A stretch of 64,000 nt of DNA from Theropithecus gelada (Eukaryota > Chordata > Mammalia > Primates > Cercopithecidae). The position numbers were made by a program, and so were the translations under genes. How positions within the stretch are numbered: the first letter of the stretch is position 1; each line of letters opens with the position of its first letter. This document shows positions 11,131 through 22,160 of the stretch, piece after piece. The stretch covers positions 69,063,445 through 69,127,444 of the forward strand of contig NC_037668.1 in the NCBI RefSeq assembly GCF_003255815.1, read 5' to 3'. The notes beneath the pieces are model-generated. The model worked only from the letters and a program-made list of their open reading frames with translations. It did not search any database and was not told where the DNA came from.

Positions 11131-12029
11131 GCTGAGTGTATGAGACATGGGCCTCAGAGGAGAGTCTAGGCAGCAGCTGTGGACACTGGGCAGAGCAGGG
11201 GCCTGAACAGAGCCTGAGTCAGCCTCTAGTGCATCTCTGCCAACCTGGCTTCCCAGACCCACAGTGGCAGCCTGTGCCAGGGCCCCCAGCGAAGGATCCT
11301 CCCAGCACTGGTATGGCCCTCAGCAGGCCTCTGTCTCACAGCTCAGAGCTGGGCCAGAGCTGCAGACTGCCAGGAGGCTTGCTCGGTGTCCAGGGTCCCT
11401 TAGGCAGGCAGCTCCCAGTGTGGACTCCCCAGGCATACAGGGCATATGAGTGATGTGGTGGTGGGGAGGTAGATTCAGCAATGATTTCAGGCTCCTTGTG
11501 ACTCTAAGCAGAACCACCTGCAGGATGTGTGTATGTGTATGGATGGTGGCGGCGGGGGGGTGGTCATCAGCCAGCACTTGCCATGTCCACCCTTGCCTTG
11601 TGATGTGACTCAGGCAGATGCCATGCCAGGCATCTGCAAGCAAGACCTGCTTCCACCCTGGGGGATGAGGAGGGGCTCCTCCAGCCCCACCCCTACCCTT
11701 ACCCTTGGCCCTGCTCCTCATGTTCTAAACTGGAAGGAAGAAATTTTTGAGAAAGGAGGCCATCTCCCATGGCCTGGGCTCAGCCCTCCCACTGCTCAGA
11801 GACCTTTGCATCTCCGGCCTCCCCAGGGGCAAGGTACTGGCTGGTAAAGAAGTCAGGAGCTTGAGATTCCAGTCCTGGCCATGCCACCAGGGCAAGTCAC
11901 CTGTCCATTCTGGGCCTCGGTTTCCTGGTTGGCATAATAGGAATATTGTGCTAAAGGGGCACAAGGTGTTGCTGGCAGCTCAATAAGCGGTCTGGGCAAG
12001 CAGAGAAAAAGTGTTCGGAATTGAGGCTA

Positions 12030-12185
12030 GAGAAGGTGTCAGGGTTAAGTTGACATTTGCACGGAGCTTTGAAGAGTGGGAGAATCTCTGATGAGGGCCT
12101 TGCAGAGGGGAAATGCTGTTCTAGGCAGAGGGGACAAATACCCTGAGCAAAGGCCAGCAGGTGCAGTGGTGACTAGGAAACCTAG
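12030..12185 (-). mobile_element. LINE L2 fragment
   Basis: AGTTGACATTTGCACGGAGC and CCTGAGCAAAGGCCAGCAGG are reverse-orientation L2 landmarks. Confidence 0.5.
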
Positions 12186-12477
12186 CTCAGCAGCCTGTAG
12201 GATGAGGCCACGGACTGACCAGCCTCTCGGCTAGCCTCGCCCTTCTGAGCTCATGTGATGATCTGATTAGCATCTGACTCCTGACTAGTCTATGCAGCAG
12301 GGGACCTCATTTGTTTCAGTTGCTGCTCTCACTGTAGAGCCCTGGACAGTGCCTGGTGCGTCAGAGGTACTCAATAAATATCCAGGAACTGAATAAGAAG
12401 CTTCTCCCCAAACACTGTGAACTTTAGACAAGTACTTGTTCCAACAACCGTAGTAAGAACCTCCCACAGACTCTAAA

Positions 12478-12645
12478 ACAATGGTTTGCAAAGTGTGGTC
12501 TCTCATGCATCACTCGGGAGCTGGTTAGAAATACAAAGTCTGCCGAACCTGCCGAATCAGAAACTCTGGAGCTGGGGTCCAACAATGTTAACAGGCTCTA
12601 GGGGATGATTCTGCTCTGCGTTAAACTTTGAGAACTGGAGCTCTA
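12478..12645. mobile_element. hAT-Charlie non-autonomous DNA transposon (MER20/MER5-like)
   Basis: ATGGTTTGCAAAGTGTGGTC at one end and AAACTTTGAGAACTGG at the other form the diverged terminal inverted repeats. The inner ATCAGAAACTCTGGAGCTGG is a family landmark. Confidence 0.7.
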
Positions 12646-13006
12646 AAACTATGCCCACAGGCACCACGAAGAACATGTTTGCGGATGGAGGAGCGAGAAC
12701 TGTGGCAAAGCCTGACCTAGAACCCAAGTATTCTTGACCTATTCTTTTTCCCCAGCCCAGTCCAGGGCACAAAGAAGAGTAGAGTTCGAGCATCCTCCCT
12801 GACAGGTTCCTGGAACAGAGACTTGAGAACGTCAGGGGTCTAGAAACAGAGGGCGGGGCAGTCCTCACCGGAGTAGAAGGCGGGGCCAGTGCCCTGAGCC
12901 CCGCCCATCCCGTTGCCCCGGGAAACCCCGGGTTGTAACAATAACCGGTGACGCGCTTCTGGGAGGGATCCTGTTGAGTCCATGGGCGGGACAGTCCAGT
13001 CGCGGA

Positions 13007-13011
13007 CCAAT
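13007..13011 (+). promoter_or_regulatory. CCAAT box in FOXO6 promoter
   Basis: A CCAAT element in the context GACCAATGGGAG matches the preferred NF-Y context. It is flanked by GC boxes and lies about 760 bases upstream of the start codon. NF-Y binding is inferred from the motif. Confidence 0.5.
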
Positions 13012-13396
13012 GGGAGCGTTAAGGCCCCGCCCCTTAGGCCCCCTCTCCGCGCCGAACAGGGGGCGGGGTCGCGCCAGCCGCTCCGCCCCTGTTCCGTAGG
13101 CGGCGCTGTTGCTTGCAGGGGCTGCGGCGGGGTCGCCCCGAGCTGGGAGCTCCGCACCCCGTCTCCCAGCCCGCGGGCGGGGCACCTGGGCTGGCTGAGG
13201 ATTCCGCGGCCGCGGGCGAAACGCCCCGCCCCCTCCCGCGCCGGGCCCGCCCCCTCCCCGTCCCCCGCCCATCCCGAGGTGCAGCCGGCGCTGAGCGCGG
13301 CAGGCGCGGGAGCTGGCGCTGGAGCCGGAGCGGCGGCGGCGGCGGCATTCACCGGGCGGCGGCGGCGCGGGCTCCGGCACCGGCTCGGGCTCCGGC

Positions 13397-13516
13397 ATGG
13401 TGCAATCCGGCCTCGTCCCGGGAGAGCGGGGCCCGTGTGCAGGGCCGGCGCCCGGGGAGCGGCGGCAGCGGCGGTGGCGGTGGTGGCTGCAGGCGCAGGC
13501 AGGCGGCAGGTGCTAG
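13397..13516 (+). other. uORF of 39 codons in FOXO6 leader
   Basis: An ATG with G at -3 and G at +4 opens a 39-codon frame (beginning MVQSGLVPG) that ends at TAG 13,514-13,516. It is out of frame with FOXO6 and terminates 256 bases before the main ATG. If the transcript starts upstream of it, it would probably reduce FOXO6 translation. There is no evidence that the peptide itself is functional. Confidence 0.45.
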
Positions 13517-13639
13517 AAACGGGGCTGGGCGAGGTGTGTGCCCGCTGGGCTCCCGGGCCGCCGCCCCCTCACTGCCCCGGTCTTTCCCTCCCTTCGTGCT
13601 CCCCAGCGCGTCCAGCCCCCTGCCTCCGCGCCTCGGCCC

Positions 13640-13657
13640 ATGGCGCCCCGCGGCTGA
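13640..13657 (+). other. Minimal uORF (5 codons) in FOXO6 leader
   Basis: A short upstream ATG frame (M-A-P-R-G-stop) lies 115 bases before the FOXO6 start codon. It has G at +4 but C at -3, so its context is moderate. It could act as a re-initiation uORF. Confidence 0.4.
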
Positions 13658-13772
13658 GACAGCGCCGCCAGGGACCCCTCCCGCGGGCCTCCCCGGGGCG
13701 TGCAGATCCCGGAGCCGCCCGCCCACCCTCCGCGAAGCCTCCCTCCCCTCCTCGCCCGAGCCGGGCGGGACC

Positions 13773-14186
13773 ATGGCTGCGAAGCTGCGAGCGCATCAGG
13801 TGGACGTGGACCCGGACTTCGCGCCGCAGAGCCGGCCGCGCTCGTGTACCTGGCCCCTGCCGCAGCCTGACTTGGCCGGCGACGAGGACGGAGCGCTGGG
13901 CGCAGGGGTGGCCGAGGGCGCCGAGGACTGCGGGCCGGAGCGCCGGGCTACGGCCCCGGCCATGGCCCCAGCGCCGCCCCTGGGCGCGGAGGTCGGACCG
14001 CTGCGGAAAGCGAAGAGCTCTCGGCGGAACGCGTGGGGGAACCTGTCCTACGCCGACCTCATCACCAAAGCCATCGAGAGCGCCCCGGACAAGCGGCTCA
14101 CGCTCTCGCAGATCTACGACTGGATGGTCCGTTACGTGCCCTACTTCAAGGATAAAGGCGACAGCAACAGCTCGGCCGGCTGGAAG
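13773..14186 (+). CDS. FOXO6: FOXO6 coding exon 1 (residues 1-138)
   Basis: This exon encodes the N-terminus and first half of the forkhead DNA-binding domain of a FOXO-class transcription factor, which acts in the nucleus downstream of insulin/PI3K-Akt signalling. The Akt motif RPRSCT lies at residues 21-26, with T26 as phospho-acceptor, inside the FOXO signature DPDFAPQSRPRSCTWPLP. The forkhead domain starts near residue 84 (RRNAWGNLSYADLITKAI) and continues through LTLSQIYDWMVRYVPYFKDK. The ATG at 13,773 has a strong Kozak context (ACCATGG). No other in-frame ATG exists in the 660 bases upstream, although that frame stays open. The exon ends after codon 138 (GWK) at the donor AAG|GTGGGG, a phase-0 junction inside the forkhead domain as in other FOXO genes. 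The paralogues FOXO1, FOXO3 and FOXO4 differ in their N-terminal sequence, and the C-terminus identifies FOXO6. Confidence 0.97.
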
Positions 14187-15594
14187 GTGGGGGCGTCCGA
14201 CTGGGGAGGGGGCTGGGGACGCCGACTGGGGCTTCCAGGGGCTGGTAGGTGTGCTGGGCTGCAGGTGGGCAGTCAGGAGGAGGGCTCTTTGGCACCGCCC
14301 GGGGTCACAGAGTGTGCGCCCAGGGCGTGGGGCCGGCCAGAGGACGGGCGGGGGCGTACTGGGAGCAGCTGTGTGCGTGCTCCCTTGCGGGGAGGGATGC
14401 GGGGTGGGAGGTCTGGTGGGGTGACAAGGGACTGCCGCTTTGAGGCGTCCCCGAGGAACGTCCCCACCCTGTCCTTGGGGGCATAGCAGAGGAACCCATT
14501 CCCAGGCCGTGGACATTGGGGACCCTCCTCCTCCTCCCCCGAGTCTGCTTTGTGTGACTCTTGTTTTACCCTTTTCACCAGGGCACCCTTCTGAGAGCGC
14601 TGGAATAATGACTTGGGGCCAATGCCGGCTTTCCCTCCCAAATCTCTATCATTGCCCTTCCTGGAGCTGTCCCCAGGGTGAGGAGTGTGACCATGGGCCC
14701 ACAGTTCTTCTTGTGGTGCCAGAGTTCACCCTAGGGCACCAACCAGCACAGAGTGGGGAACTCGGCAGGTGACCTGAGATCTGAGTTCTCCATGGGGTGG
14801 CTGCTGCCCCCCTTACTTAGATCAGGATGGGGGTCACTGGTGATGGCCCCTGCTGGTGTGAGGGCAGGGTGTTGAGAGCTGGGGATCTGTCCATACCCAC
14901 CCAGGATGCTTTTTTCCACTTCCCTGGCTGTCGGAGCCCAGATCCATTTAGGGGCTGGGGGAGGGGCAGGGTACCCCAGGGAGGCCTCAGTGCCAGCCAG
15001 TAGAAAGCGGGGAGCCATCTTAGGAGGGGACAGGGGCTTGCTTGGATTGTGGCCTCTCGACCCAGCTCCTCCCCTGACCATCTTGTTGGAGAGTGGGGAT
15101 AGTCTATGCCTTTGGGGGAGAGGAGGCTGGAGGGGTACCTGTGCCTAGGAGGTGAGCTGTCAGCCTCCCTATGGAAGAGCTGGCCTCTGTGAGGGACGCA
15201 TGCCTATATCAAAGGAGGGGGCTGTGCCCTGTGGTGCCTGCAAGCTGGGTCAGAGGAAGGAGGTGTGCCAGTGGAGGAGGGGAGACTTGTGGGCATGAAC
15301 AGCTCTAGATAGATACCCAGGGGCAGCATTGTAGAGCCAGGGTATCCTGACCTGGGAGCCCACGGCTCTCAGGGTTAGTGTTGGCAGCTTCTGTCCCTCA
15401 CTAGCCACTATGGAGCAGGAACACAGGCTGGAGGAGTAGACCTGGGTCTCCTTCTGCATCCCCTCTCCCATCCGCTTGGGCTCAACCCCCACCAGAACAC
15501 ATTTCTCCCAAGTGTGTCCTGCACTTGGGAATTGTTCCCACCTCCTTGCTCCCCTTGCCCTGGCCTACTCCTCCCTGGAGATGTATTCAGTGTC

Positions 15595-15840
15595 CTCAAG
15601 GGTACAGAGTTCAGATGCCTCCTCCAGGAAGCCTTCCCTAACCCTTTTTAGCTAGCTTAGGACTCCCGGTTCTCTGGCCCTCTCCTTGCTGGTAGCGGGT
15701 TTTAGTCATTTGTGTTCTGTCTCATTTCCCCTCTCTACTCTGCTTTTGGAAGACAGTGGCAGTGTCAGAGCCATTCTGTCCCCACAGCACCCAGCATACA
15801 GTCTTGACACCAAGAAGCCACGAGTGTGTGTCTAGTGAAA
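15595..15840 (+). mobile_element. LINE L2 3' fragment
   Basis: AGGAAGCCTTCCCTAACC through CCCCACAGCACCCAGCATAC follows the L2 3' end in forward orientation. Confidence 0.6.
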
Positions 15841-17989
15841 GAGCAGGGAACTGAGTGGATGGCGCAGGATGCTGAGGCAGGGGACAGTACATTGGGCCAG
15901 AGTGGCTGGGAGGGCTTCTTGCAGGAGGTGTAGCTCCAGCTCGGCTTGCGCATCAGGCAGCATGGGGAAAGATGGGAAGAGGAAACATGAGGCTAGAAGT
16001 CAGGAGAGAACTGCAGTTCATTGAAGGTCTTGGGGCCAAGCACTGTGAGAGGCACCTTCACACATCTGCCTTTAATGCTCTCAACAGTCCCTGAGGTGGT
16101 TTTACTGTGACCAAATGGTCTCCCTCCAGGGTCCCCAAAGCTGGCATTGGCCCCAAGTACAAGGAAGGCCCTGAGGCCTGTATTTAGGAATGAACTGGTC
16201 ACACAGTGGATGGGAAAGCTGGAATCCAGCCTACATGCTTCTCCCTCCAGGGTCCCCAAGCACCTCTGGAACAGTGTCCTGCTGGCAGCTGGGGGTGGGA
16301 GGGGCACATTGAAGGCTTTTGAATATAGGGAGGTATAAATCCTAAAATGTGATTGAGAATATGCTTGGAGATAGTTTAGACCCATGAGTTCATTTCTCAG
16401 ACGGTGAGACTGAAGCCCTAGAAGGGAATAGGAGTCTTCCCAGGGCATCACTGAGCAGCAGGCTTTGGATGAGGGCCCAGGCCTCCTGCCTGCCCATTGG
16501 ATGCGGTTTCCACTGCACCACACTGCTAGGGACACACCGATTGTCCCTGTGCCTGGGCTCCCAGTCGTGGGCTGGGCGTTGGAGAGGGAGCCTCAGACGT
16601 GGGCTCCTGACCTAGGTTTTCGCAGAGACCACCCAGGCACTGGAAAGGGGCCTGCCCCATGCTGTCCCCTTCTATCTCACCCTCTACCCAGCTCCCCAGG
16701 GAGCCTACTTCCCCACTTATTCCTGGAGCTTCCTGCACAGTGCCCTTCCCCATTCCCAGTCATTTCCTCCAGAGGCCTGGTGAAAAAGCCATCCCAACTC
16801 CCAGCCAGGCTCAGGTTGACAGACAGAACACCTCAGGTGCCAGGCCTGGGGCCAGGGCCCACTGTTCTCTCCTTATTCCCCTCCCCTACAAACATACTGC
16901 AATTGAATCCCTGGGGTGTACCAAACCCTGTGTTAGACGGGGCGGGGGACCAAAGGAGAAGGCATTAATTGGATCTATTTCAGAATAATCAGGACTTAGC
17001 CAGTTCCACACCCAGGTCTTGTGTTTTGTAGATAGGAAAGGCTGGGGATGGGGGTACGGGTTCAGGGAAGGGGAGTTAGATACCCTGGAGGAGTCAAGGA
17101 GGTCCTCACAGAGGAGGTGGCACTTGGTCTGCACTGCCTTCATTGGGGAGGGGAGAATTTGGGAGATAGTCTTCCAGGAAGTATTGACTGCATTCCCAAA
17201 GGCAGGGAGGTGAAATTGTGCATGTCTGATTTGGGGACAGTTTGGGTGTGCCAGGCTCAAACCAAGGGTGTCCAGGCACGACAGGGAGGTGGCATGGGAA
17301 GGGTGGAATGGGCCAGATCAGGAAGGGATGACATGTTTGGCCTTATCCCTGTGGTCACATCTATGATGCAGGGAGGTAGCTGAGTGGTGCAGGACAGGAA
17401 TTGGAGAAGACAAGACCAGCAGCAGGCTTGGGACACCCAGACCATGCTGAGGCCTAGAGAGGCTGGGCTCATTGCTGGGAACCCAACCAAAGGGGCTGGT
17501 TGTGTTCCCCTCCAGGCCTAGGATGGGGGCTTGGATAGGCGGTCCCTCTACAGTGTCCCAACACTGTGAATATCCAGATAGAGCCTCCCACTTTCTCTCA
17601 GATGCTCCAGTCTCACTTTCCCTTGGCCCTGGACTCCTCTGGGAAGCCTTTCAGGCTGCTCTGAGTTCTGGCACACCTTCCACTTAGCGCCCCTGGAGTT
17701 GTTCTGCCTGCTTTTGTGTTTCCTGGCTGCCAGCTCCATTGGGAGCTCCCAGGCCAGGCCTGGGCGCCTCCCATTCCTGTCCCCAGAAGGAGCACACTGG
17801 ATGGGAACTTCCCTTCTCTCCCAGGGGCTGGGGCAGCCTGGCTGATGAGAGATGGGATTAGGAGGGGTGGCACCACCCCCATCTGGCCCAGTAAGTTCCA
17901 GGTGGGGTGGGCTGGAAGAGAGGGACTGATCTGAGAGGCTGGGGGCAGGGTCCTGCTACAGCCCGAGCAGTGGCTGTCAGCTGAAGCCA

Positions 17990-18700
17990 CCCCCTTCTCT
18001 CCCCTCAGCCTGCTCCAGCAGGGCTCCCTCCTCCTCCTTTGTCCTCCGGGGATCCCCAGCCCCAAGGGCTGATGGGGGTGCGGGAGGAGGCGGTGTGAGC
18101 CCCGGTTGGGGGGTGTCCTCACCCCCCTCACTGCATGAGCGGGGGGCTGGCAGCTGCCCGCCTCCTGGGCACGAGCCCGTGCCAGCCGCTCCTGGCACAG
18201 TTGCTGGCACGCCCGGCAGACTCCCACGGCCACCTGCTCACACCCACCCACGAGCGCTGGCGCGCTTCGGGCCCTTCCGGCTTCCCGGGCCTCCCGGCGC
18301 CCCTCCCCCGCCGCCGTGCGCAGCCCCCCCACCCCACTCTGCTCCCCGCGGACCCCCTCTCTCCCTTCTGGCCCCACAGCGGCTGCCCCCGCCACACCCC
18401 GTGCAACTTAGGGAGCTGAGGAGGCGGGGCTCAGGGAGGCCCCTGGGGCAGCCACGCGGCGGGAGAGGAGGGGGCCGGGAGGCAGACAGACCGACAGACA
18501 GGGTGAGGGCCCCGCCTGCCACCTGGCGCCGCTCCAGCGGGACGATGGCGGGCAGCGCCGTGCCAGGCGGTAATTGCAGACAGACTAATTTAAAGAGATG
18601 AGACGGTTATTTTTAACTCGCGTTAAGGTAATGAACGGCGCGGGGGGTTTGCGGGTTCGAAAGTTCAGCGCCCCCAGCCCCCACTTTTGTGGGTCTGGGG
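17990..18700. promoter_or_regulatory. CpG-rich block with TAAT/MEF2-like core in intron 1
   Basis: A GC- and CpG-rich non-repeat segment ends in an AT-rich core (18,571-18,636). The core has TAATTGC, ACTAATTTA, a MEF2-consensus match TTATTTTTAA at 18,607-18,616, CGTTAA and GGTAATG. CpG dinucleotides inside the AT core imply protection from methylation decay. It is a candidate intronic enhancer or alternative promoter; no initiator or exon could be assigned. Confidence 0.45.
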
Positions 18701-19454
18701 GGCCCCTCTCTGCACGCTCTGAGGGCTCCAGCCAAGGGACTGACTAAAGGGAGATGACTAGCCAAGGGACTGACTAGGTTGGGGAACTGGAGAGGCCCTG
18801 CCAGAGGGGCGGAGGGCTGAGGGAGCCGGGACAGAGGCACCCGCTGGTCCAGAGCACTCCCATCACACCCTCACCGCCACCCAGGCAGGCTGGCATCCCT
18901 GTGTTCCAGGTGGGGAAGTGACTTGCCCTGAGGTCGCTACCTGCGAAGTGGTGGGCCTGGGAACTGGACCCCAAGCTCAAGCTTTTTCTGTGCCATTGGG
19001 TAGGATTGAGGTGGGGCAGGGGCTGGAGGGAAGCGCGTGTTTTAGACTCTGCAAGGGCCTTCCCTGTCTTTGAGTGGCAGCTAGTGGTGACCACCACATG
19101 GGGTGTAAGGGTTGAGGGGTAGTCAAGTACTGAGTGGGATGTGGGTATATCAGCTACAGTAGGGGGAGCCCCTTCCTCACCTCAGTTTCCTTTACCTCCC
19201 AGCAGACTCACTAGATCCCCTTCCCAACCCTAGTTTACCTGGAGTGGGGGGTGCCTGGGAAACAGGAGAGGGTGGGGCTGGACCTGCCTATGATTGGTGC
19301 CTGCTCCCTCACGTTCCAATCAGACTTGGGTTCTCCAAAGAGCTGGAGAGTCCTGGAACCCAGTCTCCGCACCCCTGACTCCTCCCCAACTCAACCCCCT
19401 CTGACACACTCCCAGCAACTAGGAACTCACCGTCTCTGGGATTGCCCATTCTGT

Positions 19455-19781
19455 TGCTAGACAAGTCTTTTTTTTTTTTTCTGAGACAAGGTCTCTCTCT
19501 GTCACCCAGGCTGGGGTGCAGTGGCAGAGATCACTGCAGCCTCGACCTCCTGGGCTCAAGTGATCCTGCCACCTTAGCCTCCTGAGTAGCTGGACCATAG
19601 GCACAGGCCATCCCACCTGGGCTAATTTAAAAAAGGTGTTTTGTAGAGACAGGGGTCTTCCCTACGTTGTCCAGGCTGGTCTTGAACTTCTGGGTTCAAG
19701 GCAGCCACCTGCCTCAGCCTCCCAAAGTGCTGGGATTACATGGTGGCATGAGCCACCATGCCTGGCTGCTAGATGAGTCTT
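19455..19781 (-). mobile_element. Alu SINE with target-site duplication
   Basis: Reverse-orientation Alu in intron 1, flanked by TGCTAGACAAGTCTT (19,455-19,469) and TGCTAGATGAGTCTT (19,767-19,781), 13 of 15 matching. Confidence 0.9.
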
Positions 19782-20599
19782 AAAGCTTTTAGCACTTATT
19801 TCCTTCTCCCCAGCAGTGCCCCATCCCCTTTCAGCATCACACAGTGTCCTAGTCCAGCCCTTTGGCGTCATTTGGAGTCAGCTGTGGAGTCAGGAGTAGG
19901 TGAGGGGCTGGACAGAACACCTACCTGTAGGGAACCTGATCCATTGTATGTGTGAGCTGGAGCAAACCTCTCTCCCATTCTGGTTCTCAGTGTTCTCATC
20001 TGTGTCCAAAGGGCCTTAACACAGTCTCTTTTCGGTTCAGTGCCGTAACTTACAAGCTCACTGGTTCTTGGAGCCATGAGGGGTTCATTGGACAGAGGGC
20101 ACATAGTACGAGAGGACTTCTCCCAGGTGGACACATGTGAGTACAGGTGTGGGTGGACTTGAACTTGGGACTTCTGTTTAAAGATGCCTGTCCTGTCTGT
20201 GGCAGTACCCAGGTGGCAAATATGCTCTGGGTACAAGGAAAGGAGTGTTTATGGCAGTTCCAGCTGGCCCCCAGAGCAGGCAGATGGGGGTTCAGGGTGT
20301 TGGATGGGCATGAGCTCAGGCTCTGGGGCCTGGGTAGGGTTCTCAGGGGGACAGCTGGATCTGGAGCACCCCCCTTCTCCTGGCACCCTGGTTACCATAG
20401 AAACCAACTCCTGTTTGGGAGGGTTTGGCTGTTTGCTGCCTCTCCCCACCCCCCAACCCATATGTGGAGGTGGGAGGGGGGCCAGGTGGCGTGTGGGGGA
20501 GGGGCCTCCCACACCCTCCCCCAAGGGCCTCCCTCTTTGCAGAGAGAAACCTTTCTGGTCTGTAAGTGGGGGTGCTTCTTATGGAAAGGAGAAAGAGAG

Positions 20600-20790
20600 G
20601 TAAGATAATTAATGTCTGGGTGCTAGGCAGTCAGTTGGGCAGTTCACATACATTCTCTCATTTCATCCTCCCTGGATCCCGCTAGGTACACATTAATAAC
20701 CCCATTTTGCAGTTGAGGAAATGGAGGCCCAGAAAAATGAGGTCATTTGGCCAAGGCAGCATAGCGGAGCCTGGATTTAGCTGCAGACTC
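20600..20790 (-). mobile_element. MIR SINE in intron 1
   Basis: ACCCCATTTTGCAGTTGAGG and AAATGGAGGCCCAGAAAAAT are reverse MIR landmarks. Confidence 0.75.
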
Positions 20791-20879
20791 GTCTGTCTCT
20801 GCCACATTTCTGCATCTCCCCGTGCTGGTGCTGTCAGCTCTACACGCCAGCCAGCCCTCCTGCCCCCAGGCTCTCCTGC

Positions 20880-21060
20880 TGCAGAACCCTCCTGGGCTCC
20901 TTGGTTCACCTGGAAGTAAACCAAGTCCAAACTGCTCTGCTGGGACCTATAGGCCCTCAGCCTACCTTGTCCAGGCCCTGCCCTTTCTCCCACTTTTCCT
21001 GCTTCCTCTGATCTCAGGTCGCCCTGGCATCTCCACCTTCACACCTGACACTGGAATTCT
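20880..21060 (+). mobile_element. LINE L2 fragment
   Basis: Diverged L2 sequence with AAACTGCTCTGCTGGGACC and CTACCTTGTCCAGGCCCTGC. Confidence 0.4.
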
Positions 21061-21244
21061 CAACCCACGCCCACTGCCGTTGTCACACGGTCACCAAGGC
21101 ACCTATTGATTCTCCTTGGCTGACCCCTCGGGATATCCCTCAGAAACTAGGTGGGGTCTTGGGTGGTTTGAACAAAGCCCTACCTTCCAGGTGATTCTGG
21201 AACCCAAGACTTCTGATTGAGAATTCCTGCCTCAAGTCCTTAGT

Positions 21245-21390
21245 TGTTTGCAAACCTAGCTGATTATCAGAGTCACCTAGAAGCTTTCTGACAACACAGG
21301 CTTCCAGTCCCCAGCTTAGATCCTCTATATCGGGGTGAGCTCTGGAATCTGTGTATGGCTGGTAACAGGTCATTCTGAACCAATACCTTA
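21245..21390. mobile_element. hAT-Charlie remnant (MER5-like)
   Basis: TTGCAAACCTAGCTGATTAT and CAGAGTCACCTAGAAGCTTT match the general pattern of MER5-type elements. It is incomplete at one end. Confidence 0.5.
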
Positions 21391-21691
21391 GAGGGTGGCT
21401 TCTTGGCCTCCTGCCTGTCCCCCTGTCTCTTCCTCCCAGCATGGACCAGCTTCTTCTCCAAGCAGGCTGCCCAGGTTGAGGCTACACCCCTCTTCCTCAC
21501 TCCTTTTGGGTCCTCCAGAGATCTGAACCCCATGTAGTCAGCACCCAGGGACTGGGCCACCACGTCACCATCATGCAGCCACCCCATGGCTTAGAAATCA
21601 CACTATATAGGACATGGATGAAGAGAATGGAGCCACAGCTAGGGCTGATATGCTTTGCTACCAGGAGCCTTTGCTGCAGGAGAGAGGCAGG

Positions 21692-21770
21692 GCTGCCCTG
21701 GGCTCCTGCAGTCCCTTGGCAAGGGGACAGAGAGCCCAGGGCAGCCCCTGGGGGCAAGGCCAGAGTCTGT
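21692..21770. repeat. Intronic hairpin element, copy 1
   Basis: A perfect 14-bp inverted repeat (GCTGCCCTGGGCTC at 21,692-21,705 and its complement at 21,732-21,745) encloses a smaller inverted repeat (CCCTTG/CAAGGG). About 79 bases of this region match a second copy at 24.16 kb with roughly 8 mismatches. The family is not one I recognise. Confidence 0.7.
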
Positions 21771-22019
21771 GTGGTTGTAAATACTCAGGAAGCCTCTCTG
21801 GAACTGGAATGGTGAAGAAACTAAAAGTCACAGCCCCTGCTGTCAGAGAGCAGAGAAGAGGGAGAGAAGAGGAGAGAAGAGGGGCATGTGTATAGCTGCT
21901 TAATCCAGTCCCCGGGCCTTAGTAGGACACTCAAGGCCTGGCCACCAGCCCTAGTCTACCTCTCCAGCCACCCTCCCATCTTCTGACCCTTGCCTTAGCT
22001 ACACTAAACTATTCTAGCT

Positions 22020-22160
22020 CAGGATTCAACCTGCCATGTGCCATTATGTACATTCTTTCATTTAATTTCCCAGCAACCCTGTGAAGCTGGTAGGGTTACT
22101 TTCCCCATTTTGCAGGTGAGGGAACAAGAATGAGAAAAGTAAGCAGCTGGAACAGGACCC
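22020..22160 (-). mobile_element. MIR SINE in intron 1
   Basis: CCAGCAACCCTGTGAAGCTG and TCCCCATTTTGCAGGTGAGG are reverse MIR landmarks. Confidence 0.7.

Larger units (their letters stand above)
12840..14500. promoter_or_regulatory. FOXO6: CpG island over FOXO6 promoter and exon 1
   Basis: CpG is very dense and G+C content very high from about 12,840 to 14,500, in sharp contrast to the flanks. There are repeated GC boxes (near 12,985, 13,025, 13,060, 13,083, 13,225 and 13,250) and no TATA box at a plausible distance. This is the classic architecture of a dispersed-start promoter of a developmentally regulated transcription factor. The transcription start cannot be fixed from sequence alone. 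Confidence 0.88.

Noticed and set aside
12982..14424. 480-codon + strand frame overlapping FOXO6 exon 1 in another frame
   Set aside because: An Arg/Ala/Pro-rich by-product of GC content. The FOXO6 frame in the same bases encodes a recognised domain.
12840..14500. Possible antisense lncRNA (FOXO6-AS1) from the CpG island
   Set aside because: I recall such a human annotation near FOXO6, but no exon or splice structure can be placed from this sequence.
13349..14516. Long minus-strand open frames across exon 1 (141 and 315 codons)
   Set aside because: They mirror the GC-rich FOXO6 exon and CpG island. No motif or start context supports a protein.
16119..16259. 20-base direct repeat TCTCCCTCCAGGGTCCCCAA, 121 bases apart
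   Set aside because: A short local duplication in MIR-like sequence with no further structure.
17613..18395. 260-codon open frame on the minus strand in FOXO6 intron 1
   Set aside because: It lies in GC-rich sequence where stop codons are rare. Composition is Gly/Arg/Ala-rich without domain features, and overlapping frames are open on both strands.
18731..18776. 16-base tandem duplication GCCAAGGGACTGACTA with 30-base period
   Set aside because: Only two units; most likely a minor replication slippage event.
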